From: Syntrophomonas sp. DTU019
GTDB lineage: Bacteria > Bacillota > Syntrophomonadia > Syntrophomonadales > Syntrophomonadaceae
DNA: 64,000 nt
Direction of reading: 5' to 3'
Assembly: GCA_913757435.1 (NCBI GenBank)
Contig: CAJYDM010000001.1
Location: 620,001-684,000, forward strand
Shown here: one piece after another, positions 52,643 through 61,504 of the stretch
Layout of the letters: every line of letters begins with the position of its first letter
Numbering within the stretch: the first letter of the stretch is position 1
The notes under the pieces: generated by a model
Told to the model about the DNA's origin: nothing
Seen by the model: the letters and a program-made list of their open reading frames with translations, nothing else
The model's database searches: none
Program-made: the position numbers and the translations under genes

Positions 52643-52933
52643 CTTGGACCCTCCTGTCTATTTTGTGCATCCCCAATTAGTATAAAGCAGTTTTCGCCAA
52701 AAACAACGGTTTTCCCCTTTATTACTATAACTTTATAGCGGGACGCATCTTCTATAGTTTACCACACTGTTGATTATGTTAATCCTCCGCTGATATGGGG
52801 CAACAATATTGTGTCACCATCATAGTTGGCATTAGAGTATGTGATGGTTGAATTACTATTCGACAATTAACCCAGATTTGCGCCCAACTTCTAGTTGTTT
52901 TGTCAAAAATATTACTAATTTTCTCCATATTTC

Positions 52934-52962
52934 TTGACTATTTCTACCAATGTTGGTATACT
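52934..52962 (+). promoter_or_regulatory. Sigma-A-type promoter of abrB
   Basis: TTGACT (52934-52939) and TATACT (52957-52962) are separated by 17 bases, near-consensus. The AbrB start follows 45 bases after the -10 box, behind AGGAGGG. The remaining metG-abrB interval (52643-53006) contains no other gene. Confidence 0.8.
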
Positions 52963-53006
52963 TTGTTTTGGAAATATATTGTCTTAGCGAAGGAGGGTTG
53001 TAGCAT

Positions 53007-53258
53007 ATGATGAAATCGACCGGAGTAGTAAGGAAAGTAGATGAACTCGGCCGCATCGTAATTCCTATCGAATTGAGAAGGACAATGGGCATAGAAGAGA
53101 AAGATGCTCTGGAAATTTACGTTGACAACGAAAAGATCATTCTCAAGAAATACGAGCCAGCCTGTATCTTCTGTGGTAATGCAGAAGAAGTAACTAATTA
53201 CAAAGGCAAGAATCTGTGCAGGTCATGCCTTTTGGAACTCGGCAAGCAAGTTGGCTAG
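53007..53258 (+). CDS. abrB: AbrB-family transition-state regulator
   Basis: The 83-residue protein has the AbrB N-terminal swapped-hairpin DNA-binding domain, STGVVRKVDELGRIVIPIELRRTMGIEEKDALEIYVDNEKIILKKY, and a C-terminal two-CxxC part (CIFCGNAEEVTNYKGKNLCRSC), as in the Clostridial form. AbrB represses stationary-phase genes. It is the only plus-strand gene in an otherwise minus-strand block and ends 7 bases before the convergent rsmI. Confidence 0.95.
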   Translation: MMKSTGVVRKVDELGRIVIPIELRRTMGIEEKDALEIYVDNEKIILKKYEPACIFCGNAEEVTNYKGKNLCRSCLLELGKQVG

Positions 53259-53265
53259 TACATAA

Positions 53266-54093
53266 TTAAGGTCTATTGCGTTCGTAGTAATTATAAATGT
53301 CGGATTTTTTTATATTATATTCCCGCGCCTTCTCTAGGAAGGCCTCTTTTTTTCCCATTCCTCCCCTTATTAGATAATCTACCTCCATGATGATGGTGTC
53401 CATATCAACTGTCCTGACCGGCACCTGGTATCCAGCCACGACCAGGCAGAATTCCCCTCGGGGGGTATGATGCTTAAAATGCTCCAGGATGGAAGCTATG
53501 TCGGCTCGCCGTATCTCTTCATGAATTTTTGTAAGCTCCCGGGCCACAGCCATCTCCCGATTACCCCAGATTTCCATCATATCTTCCAGAGTGTCCAACA
53601 GGCGATGGGGGGCTTCATAGAAAACCAACGTGTTCTTGATCTGTCCTAACTCGCGCAGCACTCTTTGTCTTTGGCCGCGGCGTGCCGGCAGGAATCCCTG
53701 AAACATAAAACCTTCGTTATCGAGTCCGGAGATGCTCAAAGCCGCGGTCATCGCCGTAGGGCCCGGCACTACCTCCAGGTCAATCCCACTAGTCAAAGCC
53801 TTGCGTATCAATCCTGCTCCCGGATCAGAAATTCCCGGCATTCCCGCATCTGTTACCAAAGCCACTGTCTTGCCGCCCAATAATTCAGCCAAGATATATT
53901 CTTCCTGCTTAGGGCCGCTGTGTTCATGATAGCTGACCATTCTCTTCTTTATTTTATAGCGGTTCAATAACTTAATAGTATGACGGGTATCCTCACAGGC
54001 AATAAAGTCTACTTTGCGCAGGGTCTTCAAGAGGCGGATGCTCACATCCTCCAGGTTTCCGATGGGCGTTCCGCATACATACAGCTTTCCCAT
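53266..54093 (-). CDS. rsmI: 16S rRNA 2'-O-methyltransferase RsmI (YabC)
   Basis: The 275-residue protein (start ATG at 54093, MGKLYVCGTPIGN) has the TP-methylase pattern GTPIGNLEDVSIRLLKTLRKVDFIACEDTRHT, LVTDAGMPGISDPGAGLIR and EVVPGPTAMTAALSISGL. RsmI methylates C1402 of 16S rRNA. It lies directly after yabB on the same strand, as in Bacillus. A TTG at 54120 is also possible but lies within yabB. Confidence 0.95.
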   Translation of the reverse strand: MGKLYVCGTPIGNLEDVSIRLLKTLRKVDFIACEDTRHTIKLLNRYKIKKRMVSYHEHSGPKQEEYILAELLGGKTVALVTDAGMPGISDPGAGLIRKALTSGIDLEVVPGPTAMTAALSISGLDNEGFMFQGFLPARRGQRQRVLRELGQIKNTLVFYEAPHRLLDTLEDMMEIWGNREMAVARELTKIHEEIRRADIASILEHFKHHTPRGEFCLVVAGYQVPVRTVDMDTIIMEVDYLIRGGMGKKEAFLEKAREYNIKKSDIYNYYERNRP

Positions 54094-54097
54094 GGCT

Positions 54098-54856
54098 CTA
54101 TAATTCACTTCCTTTGGCAATTCTATAATTAATATGAAGCGTAAAGCGAATTGACTTCCTGTATACTCCCGGGGATTGATATATTATGAGCGGCGATTCT
54201 TCGACAAGGCAGCCGGGGTCGATGCGGCATCCCTCCACGAGGATCAGTTTCGGTTTGTCCTGGGTAAATGATTGGACCATCCTTAATCGGCTGATATGAA
54301 ACCCCTGCAAGTATAAAGCCTCCCTGATTTCACCCAAACGGTCGGCCCGGTGTATCATGGCCAAACGTCCCTGAGGCTTGAGTACATGGTCAGCGGCGGC
54401 TATTATGTCCGGCAACTTGACCGCAATCTCATGCCGGGCCAGAGCCTCTTCCGAGTTTTTATTTAATTTACCTTCCCCCTCTTTCCAAAACGGAGGATTG
54501 CAGATTGCCAGGTCTGCCACTGCGGCCGGAAAGCACCTGGCCAGGCGGCGAATATCAAGGCATTCTATGTGTATCGTCCCGTTGAGTTTATTATGCTCGA
54601 TGCTGCGCCGCGCCCGCTCAACCATCAGAGGCTGTATCTCCAGGCCGATTATCTGCGCTCCAGGCTTACGGTAGGCCAACAGCAGGGCAATCACACCATT
54701 ACCGGTACCCAGGTCAATTATGTGTTGTACATTATGCAGATCCGGGAAATGAGCTAACAACACCGCGTCGATGGAGAAACGGTATCCCTTACGGGGCTGA
54801 AAAATCTTCAGCCCGCCTAGGAGCAGATCATCGAGTGATTCGCCCGAGTTGCTCAT
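54098..54856 (-). CDS. yabB: tRNA1(Val) (adenine-N6)-methyltransferase-like protein (YabB)
   Basis: The 252-residue protein has IIDLGTGNGVIALLLAYRKPGAQIIGLEIQ (SAM motif I) and DLAICNPPFWKEGEG (NPPF motif IV), as in the TrmN6/YfiC family. This family methylates A37 of tRNA1(Val) in E. coli. It overlaps yabA by 4 bases and precedes rsmI. It is the standard yabB place in Firmicutes. Confidence 0.9.
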   Translation of the reverse strand: MSNSGESLDDLLLGGLKIFQPRKGYRFSIDAVLLAHFPDLHNVQHIIDLGTGNGVIALLLAYRKPGAQIIGLEIQPLMVERARRSIEHNKLNGTIHIECLDIRRLARCFPAAVADLAICNPPFWKEGEGKLNKNSEEALARHEIAVKLPDIIAAADHVLKPQGRLAMIHRADRLGEIREALYLQGFHISRLRMVQSFTQDKPKLILVEGCRIDPGCLVEESPLIIYQSPGVYRKSIRFTLHINYRIAKGSEL

Positions 54857-55218
54857 TGACTATCACTCCTGGCCAGCAGGGCCGCGCAGAACAGACAGCC
54901 CTCGTTTCTTTCCTGGCCATAGGCCATGGGACAGATATGGCGGCCTTCCAGATAGAACTGTTGCAGACCAGAACTGCTAGCTAGATCAGCCTCGGTTGGC
55001 AGATTGGCCAAATCTGCGGTTTCCCCGCCACGATCGGCATACAGACCGCTAACACCATGGTCCTGGTTTACATCTTTATCCCGCTGTGCGGCAGCCGCTT
55101 CAAGCCGGACCACTCTCTCTTTGAGTTCGCCGACTTCCAGGATAATGTCCCGCAGAATAGTTTTTAGTTCAGCGACTGTTCGTTCTATGTTTGCTGCCCT
55201 CCTGCCCCTTGATATCAT
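54853..55218 (-). CDS. yabA: YabA-like replication initiation control protein
   Basis: The product has a coiled-coil start (ERTVAELKTILRDIILEVGELKERVVRLEAAA) and a C-terminal zinc region (HICPMAYGQERNEGCLFC), as in YabA, which binds DnaA and DnaN and limits initiation in Bacillus. The ATG at 55218 overlaps the end of yaaT by 50 bases; a strong AGGAGGG at about 55201 precedes a possible ATA/other start near residue 11, so the start is uncertain. The middle is long and acidic, unlike B. subtilis YabA. Confidence 0.8.
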   Translation of the reverse strand: MISRGRRAANIERTVAELKTILRDIILEVGELKERVVRLEAAAAQRDKDVNQDHGVSGLYADRGGETADLANLPTEADLASSSGLQQFYLEGRHICPMAYGQERNEGCLFCAALLARSDSQ

Positions 55219-55858
55219 ACAACTGTGATTCGTATTTCAGACAACACATCAGACGGCCACAAATGCCCGATATCTTGGCCGGATTAAGCGAAAGGTTCTG
55301 TTCCTTTGCCATTTTGATGGAAACCGGTTCAAAATCACCCAGGAAACTACTGCAGCATAACTCCCTGCCACAGGTGCCTATCCCCCCCAGCATCTTGGCT
55401 TCGTCCCGTACACCTATCTGCCGGAGTTCGATCCGGGTCTTAAAAATGGCCGCCAAATCTTTGACCAACTCCCGGAAATCCACCCGCCCCTCAGCGGTGA
55501 AATAGAAGATGATCTTGCCCATATCGAAGGTATATTCAGCATCTATTAACCTCATGGGCAATTTATGAGCCATGATCTTCTGTTTACATATCTCTAAAGC
55601 TTCTTTTTCCTTTTGTTTATTTTTCTCGTAGTTGGCTTTATCCTGGTCGCTGGCTTTTCTGATTACCTTCTTCAATGGCAAGACCAGTTCTTTTTCCGGA
55701 ACCTCCTTTTTGCCCAATACCACCAGGCCACATTCAATACCCCTCACGGTCTCCACTATAACCAGATCCAACTCTTCCAAGTCGAGATTCTCACATTCAA
55801 AGTAGTATATCTTGCCAGCGGGTTTAAACCTTACTCCAACCACCCAGGCCACAACCAT
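55169..55858 (-). CDS. yaaT: YaaT (PSP1 domain) protein
   Basis: The 229-residue protein has the PSP1 domain with MRLIDAEYTFDMGKIIFYFTAEGRVDFRELVKDLAAIFKTRIELRQIGVRDEAKMLGGIGTCGRELCCSSFLGDF and CGRLMCCLKYE, with two CC motifs. YaaT works with YlbF and YmcA in sporulation phosphorelay control, RNase Y and biofilm formation. Location between holB and yabA fits Bacillus. Confidence 0.9.
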   Translation of the reverse strand: MVVAWVVGVRFKPAGKIYYFECENLDLEELDLVIVETVRGIECGLVVLGKKEVPEKELVLPLKKVIRKASDQDKANYEKNKQKEKEALEICKQKIMAHKLPMRLIDAEYTFDMGKIIFYFTAEGRVDFRELVKDLAAIFKTRIELRQIGVRDEAKMLGGIGTCGRELCCSSFLGDFEPVSIKMAKEQNLSLNPAKISGICGRLMCCLKYESQLYDIKGQEGSKHRTNSR

Positions 55859-55879
55859 AACCTCCTTAATTTCCGCATC

Positions 55880-56842
55880 CTATTCCCAAAATGCGTTTCT
55901 GACCGCATAAGCCATATTTATCCCCACAGTAAGAGGGTTAACATTATAACGCAGTTGCCGATGCAGGTCCTGCAGACAGTTCATTGCAATGCCCAGCCTT
56001 TCAGTAGAAACTGCCGGGAGCGCTTCGGCCAGATCCCGGTGTTGGGTCAGCAGCAGCAGATCAGCGTTTTTGGTGGACTTGTAAACGTATACATCTCTTA
56101 GTATAGTTGAGAGCATGTGACTGAGCAAATGGGGAGATTTCTCAACCGCCTCAGCGGTTTCAAACAAGCTGCCCATTTCTCCGGCAGCTATTTTTTCAAC
56201 ATAATTGCGAGCTTTATCCCATTTGTCAGCCAAGCCGGTTTCCTGGGCGAATTCCAGGGCTACCGCTACACTGCCCTGGCTGAGCCGAGCGCATTCCCAG
56301 GCCTGCTCGCGCTCCGTACCGTGCGCAACCAGTATCTTAACTATATCTTCTTCGGGTACGGCCTGAAAGCGCACCGGCTGGCAGCGCGATGATATAGTTT
56401 CCATCACCTGGCCTTCATCACTCACCAAGATCAAGACAGCGTATTCAGGTGGCTCTTCAAGAGTTTTGAGCAGTGCATTGCCCGCTTCAGGGGTCAGCAA
56501 ATGGGCATCCCTGATAATTACGAAGCGATGCCTGGCTCGATAGGGCTTTAAGGCCAGCCAGGTCTGCAAGGGTTTACTGACCTGCTCCTTGCCCAGTCTG
56601 GTCTTATCTGGACTGCGCTCAATTATAAGCAAATCCGGATGAGATTGCGCCTTCAACAGGACTTTTCCCATCGGGTCTTCGTTTTTCAGTATCTCCGTGG
56701 CAAAGGCTCTGGCAGCAGTCATTTTGCCTACCCCAGCCGGGCCGTAAAAGAGATAGGCATGACTGAGGCTGTGGTTCCCAATGCAGGTCTGCAAAAACCC
56801 TAAGGCCCTGTCCTGCCCATAAAGTTGCTCCAAATCACCCAT
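55880..56842 (-). CDS. holB: DNA polymerase III delta-prime subunit
   Basis: The 320-residue clamp-loader AAA+ protein has Walker A YGPAGVGKMTAARAFA at about 33-48, Walker B HRFVIIRDAHLL and sensor EEPPEYAVLILVSDEGQVMETISSRCQPVRF (SRC motif). The usual zinc-binding cysteine module after Walker A is absent here (replaced by EILKNEDPMGKVLLKAQSHPD). It loads the sliding clamp with DnaX and HolA. It lies after yaaR. Confidence 0.9.
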   Translation of the reverse strand: MGDLEQLYGQDRALGFLQTCIGNHSLSHAYLFYGPAGVGKMTAARAFATEILKNEDPMGKVLLKAQSHPDLLIIERSPDKTRLGKEQVSKPLQTWLALKPYRARHRFVIIRDAHLLTPEAGNALLKTLEEPPEYAVLILVSDEGQVMETISSRCQPVRFQAVPEEDIVKILVAHGTEREQAWECARLSQGSVAVALEFAQETGLADKWDKARNYVEKIAAGEMGSLFETAEAVEKSPHLLSHMLSTILRDVYVYKSTKNADLLLLTQHRDLAEALPAVSTERLGIAMNCLQDLHRQLRYNVNPLTVGINMAYAVRNAFWE

Positions 56843-56863
56843 TAGCTATCTCCATCTTTTTGG

Positions 56864-57313
56864 TCAAATCATCATATCCACCATGATACCGCGCATTTTG
56901 TCAATCGCCGCCAGTATTTCCACAGGATCTTTTTTGTGATTCATAAAATCATTCAACAAGGCATCCACCTCCCGATCGACGGTCTTGATGCTTATTAAAA
57001 TAGTCCTCCCGCGCCGGCCGGCACCTACATCCTGTTTCAAAAGATAGGCCCGGGCCATAGCCTCCTTCAGAAAATCCTTGACCCGGTTCTTGTATTGGAT
57101 CAGGTCATGCACTGTAACCCGGTGCTTCAATCTCTCTCCGATGCGGTCTACTTCTTGCAGTATAGACCCCATCAATTGGCGCGCCTCGGCCTCCTCTTGG
57201 TGCTGCAATTCCTGCTCAAATGAGGCGGAGGCGGTTTTCTTCACTTCGTAAACGCTGTGCCCTATGGCTGTACGCAGCCGCTCCAGGCCTTTGCGATCAC
57301 GGTCAATTCTCAA
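56864..57313 (-). CDS. yaaR: YaaR family protein (DUF327)
   Basis: The 149-residue protein has FEQELQHQEEAEARQLMGSILQEVDRIGERLKHRVTVHDLIQYKNRVKDFLKEAMARAYLLKQDVGAGRRGRTILISIKTVDREVDALLNDFMN, the DUF327/YaaR pattern, all helical. It overlaps tmk by 11 bases and precedes holB, as in Bacillus. Function is not known. Confidence 0.9.
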   Translation of the reverse strand: MRIDRDRKGLERLRTAIGHSVYEVKKTASASFEQELQHQEEAEARQLMGSILQEVDRIGERLKHRVTVHDLIQYKNRVKDFLKEAMARAYLLKQDVGAGRRGRTILISIKTVDREVDALLNDFMNHKKDPVEILAAIDKMRGIMVDMMI

Positions 57314-57944
57314 GCGCGGGCCACCTCCGTCTGCTCAATAGGAGTTGCACATGTCCCCACACATCTATCGCAACATCCTTAATTGCCCGGTCGGCGTCGA
57401 TAACATAGAAGCGCTGTGGTTCCTTTCGGGCCAACTGCAGGTATCCCTCCCGCACCCTAGCCTGGAATTCCCGGCCCTCTTTCTCCAACCGGTCGGCCTG
57501 CTCATTTTGACGCCTGCTTTCACACACCTCCGGTGCGATGTCCAGTAAAAAGGTGGCATCGGGCAATAAGCCTCTGGTACATAATTGATTTAAAGTGGAC
57601 AGGAACTGCAAGTCCAATCCCCGTCCGTAGCCCTGGTAGGCCATGGTGGAATCGAGATAGCGGTCGGCCAGCACCAGCTTGCCCTCATCTAGCGCAGGCC
57701 TGATGAGTTGATCCACCACCTGGCATCTGGCCGCTGCGTATAAAATGGCTTCGGTGCGGGCGTAAATTTGAATATTATCCACATTGAGCAACAATTCTCT
57801 GATTCTTTCTGAAATCGCTGTCCCGCCTGGCTCTCTTATGCTGAGCAGCGGATAGGCGGCTAGCTGATCCTGTAGATATTGAATCAGGGTGGTTTTGCCG
57901 CTGCCATCTATGCCTTCCAGGCTTATAAACAGACCTTTGCGCAT
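57303..57944 (-). CDS. tmk: Thymidylate kinase
   Basis: The 213-residue kinase starts at the ATG at 57944 (AAAGGAGC before it) with GLFISLEGIDGSGKTTLIQYLQ (P-loop), IREPGGTAISERIRELLL (DR-like motif), VLADRYLDSTMAYQGYGRG and a lid region RLEKEGREFQARVREGY. It phosphorylates dTMP to dTDP. It overlaps yaaR by 11 bases and follows the decarboxylase gene. Confidence 0.95.
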   Translation of the reverse strand: MRKGLFISLEGIDGSGKTTLIQYLQDQLAAYPLLSIREPGGTAISERIRELLLNVDNIQIYARTEAILYAAARCQVVDQLIRPALDEGKLVLADRYLDSTMAYQGYGRGLDLQFLSTLNQLCTRGLLPDATFLLDIAPEVCESRRQNEQADRLEKEGREFQARVREGYLQLARKEPQRFYVIDADRAIKDVAIDVWGHVQLLLSRRRWPALEN

Positions 57945-57964
57945 ACGATTGCTCCTTTGTTGGT

Positions 57965-59404
57965 TCAACTTCCATCAACGATCAGGATATGGTCTGCTTC
58001 GCCTTCCCCACCCTGAATGTGGTGTCCGGTCCGCCGTAATTCCTCTATGTAGGTGCAAACCTCGGCAGTGATCTTTTCCCCCGGCAGCAAGCACGGTATC
58101 CCCGGTGGGTAAGGCACTATCATCTCCCCGCACAACCTGCCCACACTGCTTTTTAACGGCACCGCTCTTTTAGGGGCAAAATGGGCCTGGCGGGGACTCA
58201 GCTGTACTTGAGGTTCCGGCCAGGGAGGGGGTTCAGCTACGGCGGCCGCCACTCGATGCCCGGCCTGTTGGGAGATTCGGCTTAAGGCCTGATAAAGCCG
58301 CTCCCAGTCCTTTTCCTCATGGAATATAGACATCATGGCCAGGAGACTATGCCGAGACTCCCATTCCACTTCTATGCCCCATTCCTGGCGCAGCCGACGG
58401 GATACTGTATAGCCATCCTCAGCCAGATTCTTAATTGTTATCAAGATCTTCAAAGGGTCGATGTCTTGTACACCCGTTATCATTAATTCCTTAATCGAGC
58501 AACCAAACCCTTTTATACTGTCGATTTTGTCCCGGTAAGCATTGGACAGCAGCATGGCCCGCTCCAGAGCCTCCCTGCCGTGGCGTTCCATCCATTCCCG
58601 AGCCAGGTCGATAGAAGCCATAATCACATAAGAAGGGCTGGTGGTAGTTAATAAACTGGCTGCCCGAAGGAAGCGCTCCGGAGCCGGACAGTCTTTTCCA
58701 ATGTGCAGGCAGGCACCCTGGGTCATAACCGGCAAGGTTTTATGCAGCCCATTGATCACCACGTCCGCTCCTGCGGCCAGGGCTGTTTGCGGATAACGGG
58801 GGTGAAAATAAAAATGCCCCCCGTGGGCTTCGTCTACCATCATGACAATGGCATGGTCATGGAGCAGTTTGGATATACGGTCAATACAGCAGGTGGAGCC
58901 AAAGTAGCTGGGGCTCACCAGTGCAGCTGCATCAATATTGCTTTGCTCGCTTAATAGGGTTGCAATATCGTGCTCATCCACCGCCAATGCCAATCCGCTG
59001 GCATCCAGCTTACAAGGAATGTAAACCGGAAATGCGCCACTCAAGACCATGCCAGTATAAAAAGCGCGGTGTGCATTGCGGGCTACCAGGACCTTGCTCT
59101 TCTCCCCCAGTCCTAAAAAAAAGCTATGAATACCTGAAGTGGCGCCATTGACCAGGAATCTGCTCTTCCGGGCGCCAAATGCCTGGGCTGTCAACTGTTG
59201 AGCAGTTTCGATCGGCCCCGACGGCCAATGCAGATCATCCAACCCTTGTACTTCGGTTAGATCGAGTGCGATTATGCTGTGAAACGGCTCCGGAAAGGCT
59301 TTCTTGCTACCTGCATGTCCTGGCATATGAAGGCGCGTACCAGCTTTTTGGCAGTAATCCATAATAGCCGCATATAGCGGCGCTGAGGCAGTCAAAAACT
59401 CCAT
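57965..59404 (-). CDS. Orn/Lys/Arg decarboxylase family protein
   Basis: The 479-residue PLP enzyme starts with HMPGHAGSKK and has FLVNGATSGIHSFFLGLGEKSKVLVARNAHRAFY, a catalytic-lysine motif VINGLHKTLPVMTQGACLH (Lys in LHKT), and the C-terminal domain ending IPCLLPGEKIT. It belongs to the short (YaaO/SpeA-like) group I decarboxylases; substrate lysine, arginine or ornithine cannot be told. It lies upstream of tmk, which is the same as in Bacillus (yaaO-tmk). Confidence 0.9.
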   Translation of the reverse strand: MEFLTASAPLYAAIMDYCQKAGTRLHMPGHAGSKKAFPEPFHSIIALDLTEVQGLDDLHWPSGPIETAQQLTAQAFGARKSRFLVNGATSGIHSFFLGLGEKSKVLVARNAHRAFYTGMVLSGAFPVYIPCKLDASGLALAVDEHDIATLLSEQSNIDAAALVSPSYFGSTCCIDRISKLLHDHAIVMMVDEAHGGHFYFHPRYPQTALAAGADVVINGLHKTLPVMTQGACLHIGKDCPAPERFLRAASLLTTTSPSYVIMASIDLAREWMERHGREALERAMLLSNAYRDKIDSIKGFGCSIKELMITGVQDIDPLKILITIKNLAEDGYTVSRRLRQEWGIEVEWESRHSLLAMMSIFHEEKDWERLYQALSRISQQAGHRVAAAVAEPPPWPEPQVQLSPRQAHFAPKRAVPLKSSVGRLCGEMIVPYPPGIPCLLPGEKITAEVCTYIEELRRTGHHIQGGEGEADHILIVDGS

Positions 59405-59425
59405 CCCCCTGTCAACCGGGCTTAT

Positions 59426-59647
59426 TTAATAAACTAATCGCAACCCTTCCATGATGCGATGATACTCGTTACTGCCTACTGGAGTCTGCATAAGAACCGT
59501 TTCGCACTCCTGGCACAAGAAAGCCTTGCCCAGCTTGATACCGCCGCATATTCCTGCCGCTGGAATTTGCTGGCAGACGCTGCAGCGCGGTACTACACAA
59601 CCGCTGTAATTCGGCTTCTGGATCGGTGATAAGGAGTTTCCTGCCAT
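59426..59647 (-). CDS. gin: Anti-sigma-G factor Gin (CsfB)
   Basis: The 73-residue zinc protein contains PRCSVCQQIPAAGICGGIKLGKAFLCQECETVLM, with two CxxC motifs, as in Gin/CsfB. Gin holds sigma-G (and sigma-E) inactive at the right stage and place of sporulation. It starts 22 bases ahead of the decarboxylase gene and is probably cotranscribed. It is evidence for sporulation in this organism. Confidence 0.8.
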   Translation of the reverse strand: MAGNSLSPIQKPNYSGCVVPRCSVCQQIPAAGICGGIKLGKAFLCQECETVLMQTPVGSNEYHRIMEGLRLVY

Positions 59648-59983
59648 CTGATCCTTCCTTACATGAATGAATTTACCACTAGTACTGGTATATCTAGAGT
59701 ATGCACATAACCCACCAATGGTTATAAGTTGCCACAGGCTAATAATGGCAATCTGTTCTATATCGTTGGGTTTTCCTCCTCTATGAACGATTGTACCATT
59801 CTTTTCCTGTGTTAAGCAGATATGTTAATCTCTGCAGGTATTTCTCCCCTTCTCTCTCAGTAGATGGCATTGAAAAACGGGTCCAGTAGGTCAGCGGCTT
59901 TACATATATAGACTCACTTCAGTAGCAAATCAGAACCCCGGTTAATAGTATAGTAGCAGAAATAGAATAACGGAGTGATATGT
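59648..59983. other. Divergent intergenic region between gin and the coat-like genes
   Basis: About 330 bases with no supported gene. It must hold promoters for gin (leftward) and the cysteine-rich gene (rightward). No near-consensus vegetative promoter was identified, so sporulation-sigma promoters are plausible but unassigned. Confidence 0.4.
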
Positions 59984-60445
59984 ATGTTAAGAGATAATGA
60001 TACCTCGGCCAAATGGGGAAGATTCCACGTTCACGCCGCCAAGGCCAAGCCCACACCGATAAATACCAGATATGTAAAGCAAAGTGACCCCCCTCCACGA
60101 GAGGACTATGAAACAGCTTACGAAGATGACCCCAAAGAATTGTATAGCAAAAACACTACCTGTGTAAAAATCGCCTACCAAAGGGCAGTAGTATCGGTGC
60201 CGGTGGCTGTCAAGCCGTTTTCTGTGGCCGGACCTACCAGCACCTTGTGCTGCAGCGATCCGGTAGTTACCAATGTGCGCTGTACCGGGACCAAAGATCG
60301 GATTTGTTATTTTACCATCACCCAGGAGATATGTGTTGAGGTGCCAATTCATTTTGGGGCCGAAGCCCAAGTGGGTGAACCCGGAGTTGATTGCCTGGAG
60401 ACATCGTTGGAAGAATGCGATGATTGTGTGGAGTCAGATGACTAA
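59984..60445 (+). CDS. Cysteine-rich protein, probable spore-surface paralogue 1
   Basis: The 153-residue protein (ATG at 59984, CGGAG 8 bases before) has a low-complexity, Pro-rich N-terminal third and a domain (about 65-153) with CVKIAYQRAVVSVPVAVKPFSVAGPTSTLCCSDPVVTNVRCTGTKDRICYFTITQEICVEVPIHFGAEAQVGEPGVDC. The same CC.DPVV...C.G.....C.FT..Q.ICV.VP..FGA pattern occurs in the next gene. Cysteine content suggests disulfide cross-linking on a spore coat or appendage. No family recognised. Confidence 0.65.
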   Translation: MLRDNDTSAKWGRFHVHAAKAKPTPINTRYVKQSDPPPREDYETAYEDDPKELYSKNTTCVKIAYQRAVVSVPVAVKPFSVAGPTSTLCCSDPVVTNVRCTGTKDRICYFTITQEICVEVPIHFGAEAQVGEPGVDCLETSLEECDDCVESDD

Positions 60446-60519
60446 TCTCCTAAATGCCTCCTGGACAAAATTTACTCAATTGCTAGGACTTTCATATTAT
60501 ACATTATCTTGTTAAGGAG

Positions 60520-61362
60520 GTGATTTTTTTAATTTCTGTAAGTATTGCACAAGCACAATGTGACAATCGTATCGACTATAGTCAGGTCCCCGTCGGCGAC
60601 AGAATCATCCCCTTCGTAGTAGAGTTAGATACTAATCTATCTATTCAGTTTCCTGCTCCCGGACAGAATCAGCGCTTTTGCTACCGTTTAACCGGGGTCG
60701 GCCAGGATAATTCAACCTTTGTTGATTTAAGTCATTGGGTCTTGAGCATATGCCCAAACATCAGACTCGATCAAATCACTAATGTTACTGTAACCATCGG
60801 CGGAGTAGAACAAACCGTGATTATTGGTGACAATGTCGAACTCTTTGTCCCACCCAATACCGATCCCCCCACAGGATGCTCAGGCCTTAAATTTGATTTT
60901 GAACTAAACAAAGTTCTTGACGGGGAAGACAGTGTCGGGGTTTTTTGTTTTGAGCTGACCAGTCCTTTCCCCATCGGACCTGTTGTAGTCTGTTTGAATG
61001 GCGGGCAGGAAACTGCCAGTAGTCTATCCATCTGTGGCCCCGCTTGTTCGGAGACTGAAGTATGCGAGGTCATTGCCTCACAATTGGTCAATGTGTGCGT
61101 TCCTATTACGGTAACACCGTTTGCTGATACCGGCACGGTGACCACCGTCTGCTGCGGAGACCCGGTCGTTAATGGCGGAGACTGTGTTGGAGAAATCAAC
61201 GGGACCTGTGAATTTACCGTTTCCCAGCTGATCTGCGTTCAAGTGCCGGTCAACTTTGGGGCCAATGCCGCACCTGGAGCTACCTTTGTTCAATGCCGCG
61301 ATGCCACCGATGGAGAATGCGTCTGCCCGGACGAAAATGGCAACGGAGGAGACGGCGGTTAA
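60520..61362 (+). CDS. Cysteine-rich protein, probable spore-surface paralogue 2
   Basis: The protein (up to 280 residues) has a unique N-terminal domain (about 20-170, SVSIAQAQCDNRIDYSQVPVGDR...) followed by the shared domain ICPQ-like VCVPITVTPFADTGTVTTVCCGDPVVNGGDC...CEFTVSQLICVQVPVNFGANA and a Cys/Gly tail. The first GTG lies inside a strong AAGGAGG site, so translation more likely begins a few codons later, at an ATT (60532). A terminator follows. Function unknown. Confidence 0.6.
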   Translation: MIFLISVSIAQAQCDNRIDYSQVPVGDRIIPFVVELDTNLSIQFPAPGQNQRFCYRLTGVGQDNSTFVDLSHWVLSICPNIRLDQITNVTVTIGGVEQTVIIGDNVELFVPPNTDPPTGCSGLKFDFELNKVLDGEDSVGVFCFELTSPFPIGPVVVCLNGGQETASSLSICGPACSETEVCEVIASQLVNVCVPITVTPFADTGTVTTVCCGDPVVNGGDCVGEINGTCEFTVSQLICVQVPVNFGANAAPGATFVQCRDATDGECVCPDENGNGGDGG

Positions 61363-61386
61363 GCACCACATATCTTTAGGCAAGAA

Positions 61387-61419
61387 GGTCCAGGCCTTTA
61401 AGAGAGCCTGGTCCTTTTT
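61387..61419 (+). terminator. Terminator after the second cysteine-rich gene
   Basis: The stem GGTCCAGGC / GCCTGGTCC (one mismatch, 61387-61395 and 61406-61414) is followed by a T-run. It lies 24 bases after the stop codon at 61362. Confidence 0.7.
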
Positions 61420-61504
61420 GTTGGCCTTTTTCATTCCTTTCCCATAAATAGTAACATAAATGTTGTATCTCCATATAATGTCATAGACAGAAAGGAGGTG
61501 CGCT

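Noticed and set aside
52643-53006. Possible T-box leader before metG
   Set aside because: No T-box consensus, specifier loop or terminator/antiterminator pair was seen in the interval. Only the abrB promoter stands out.
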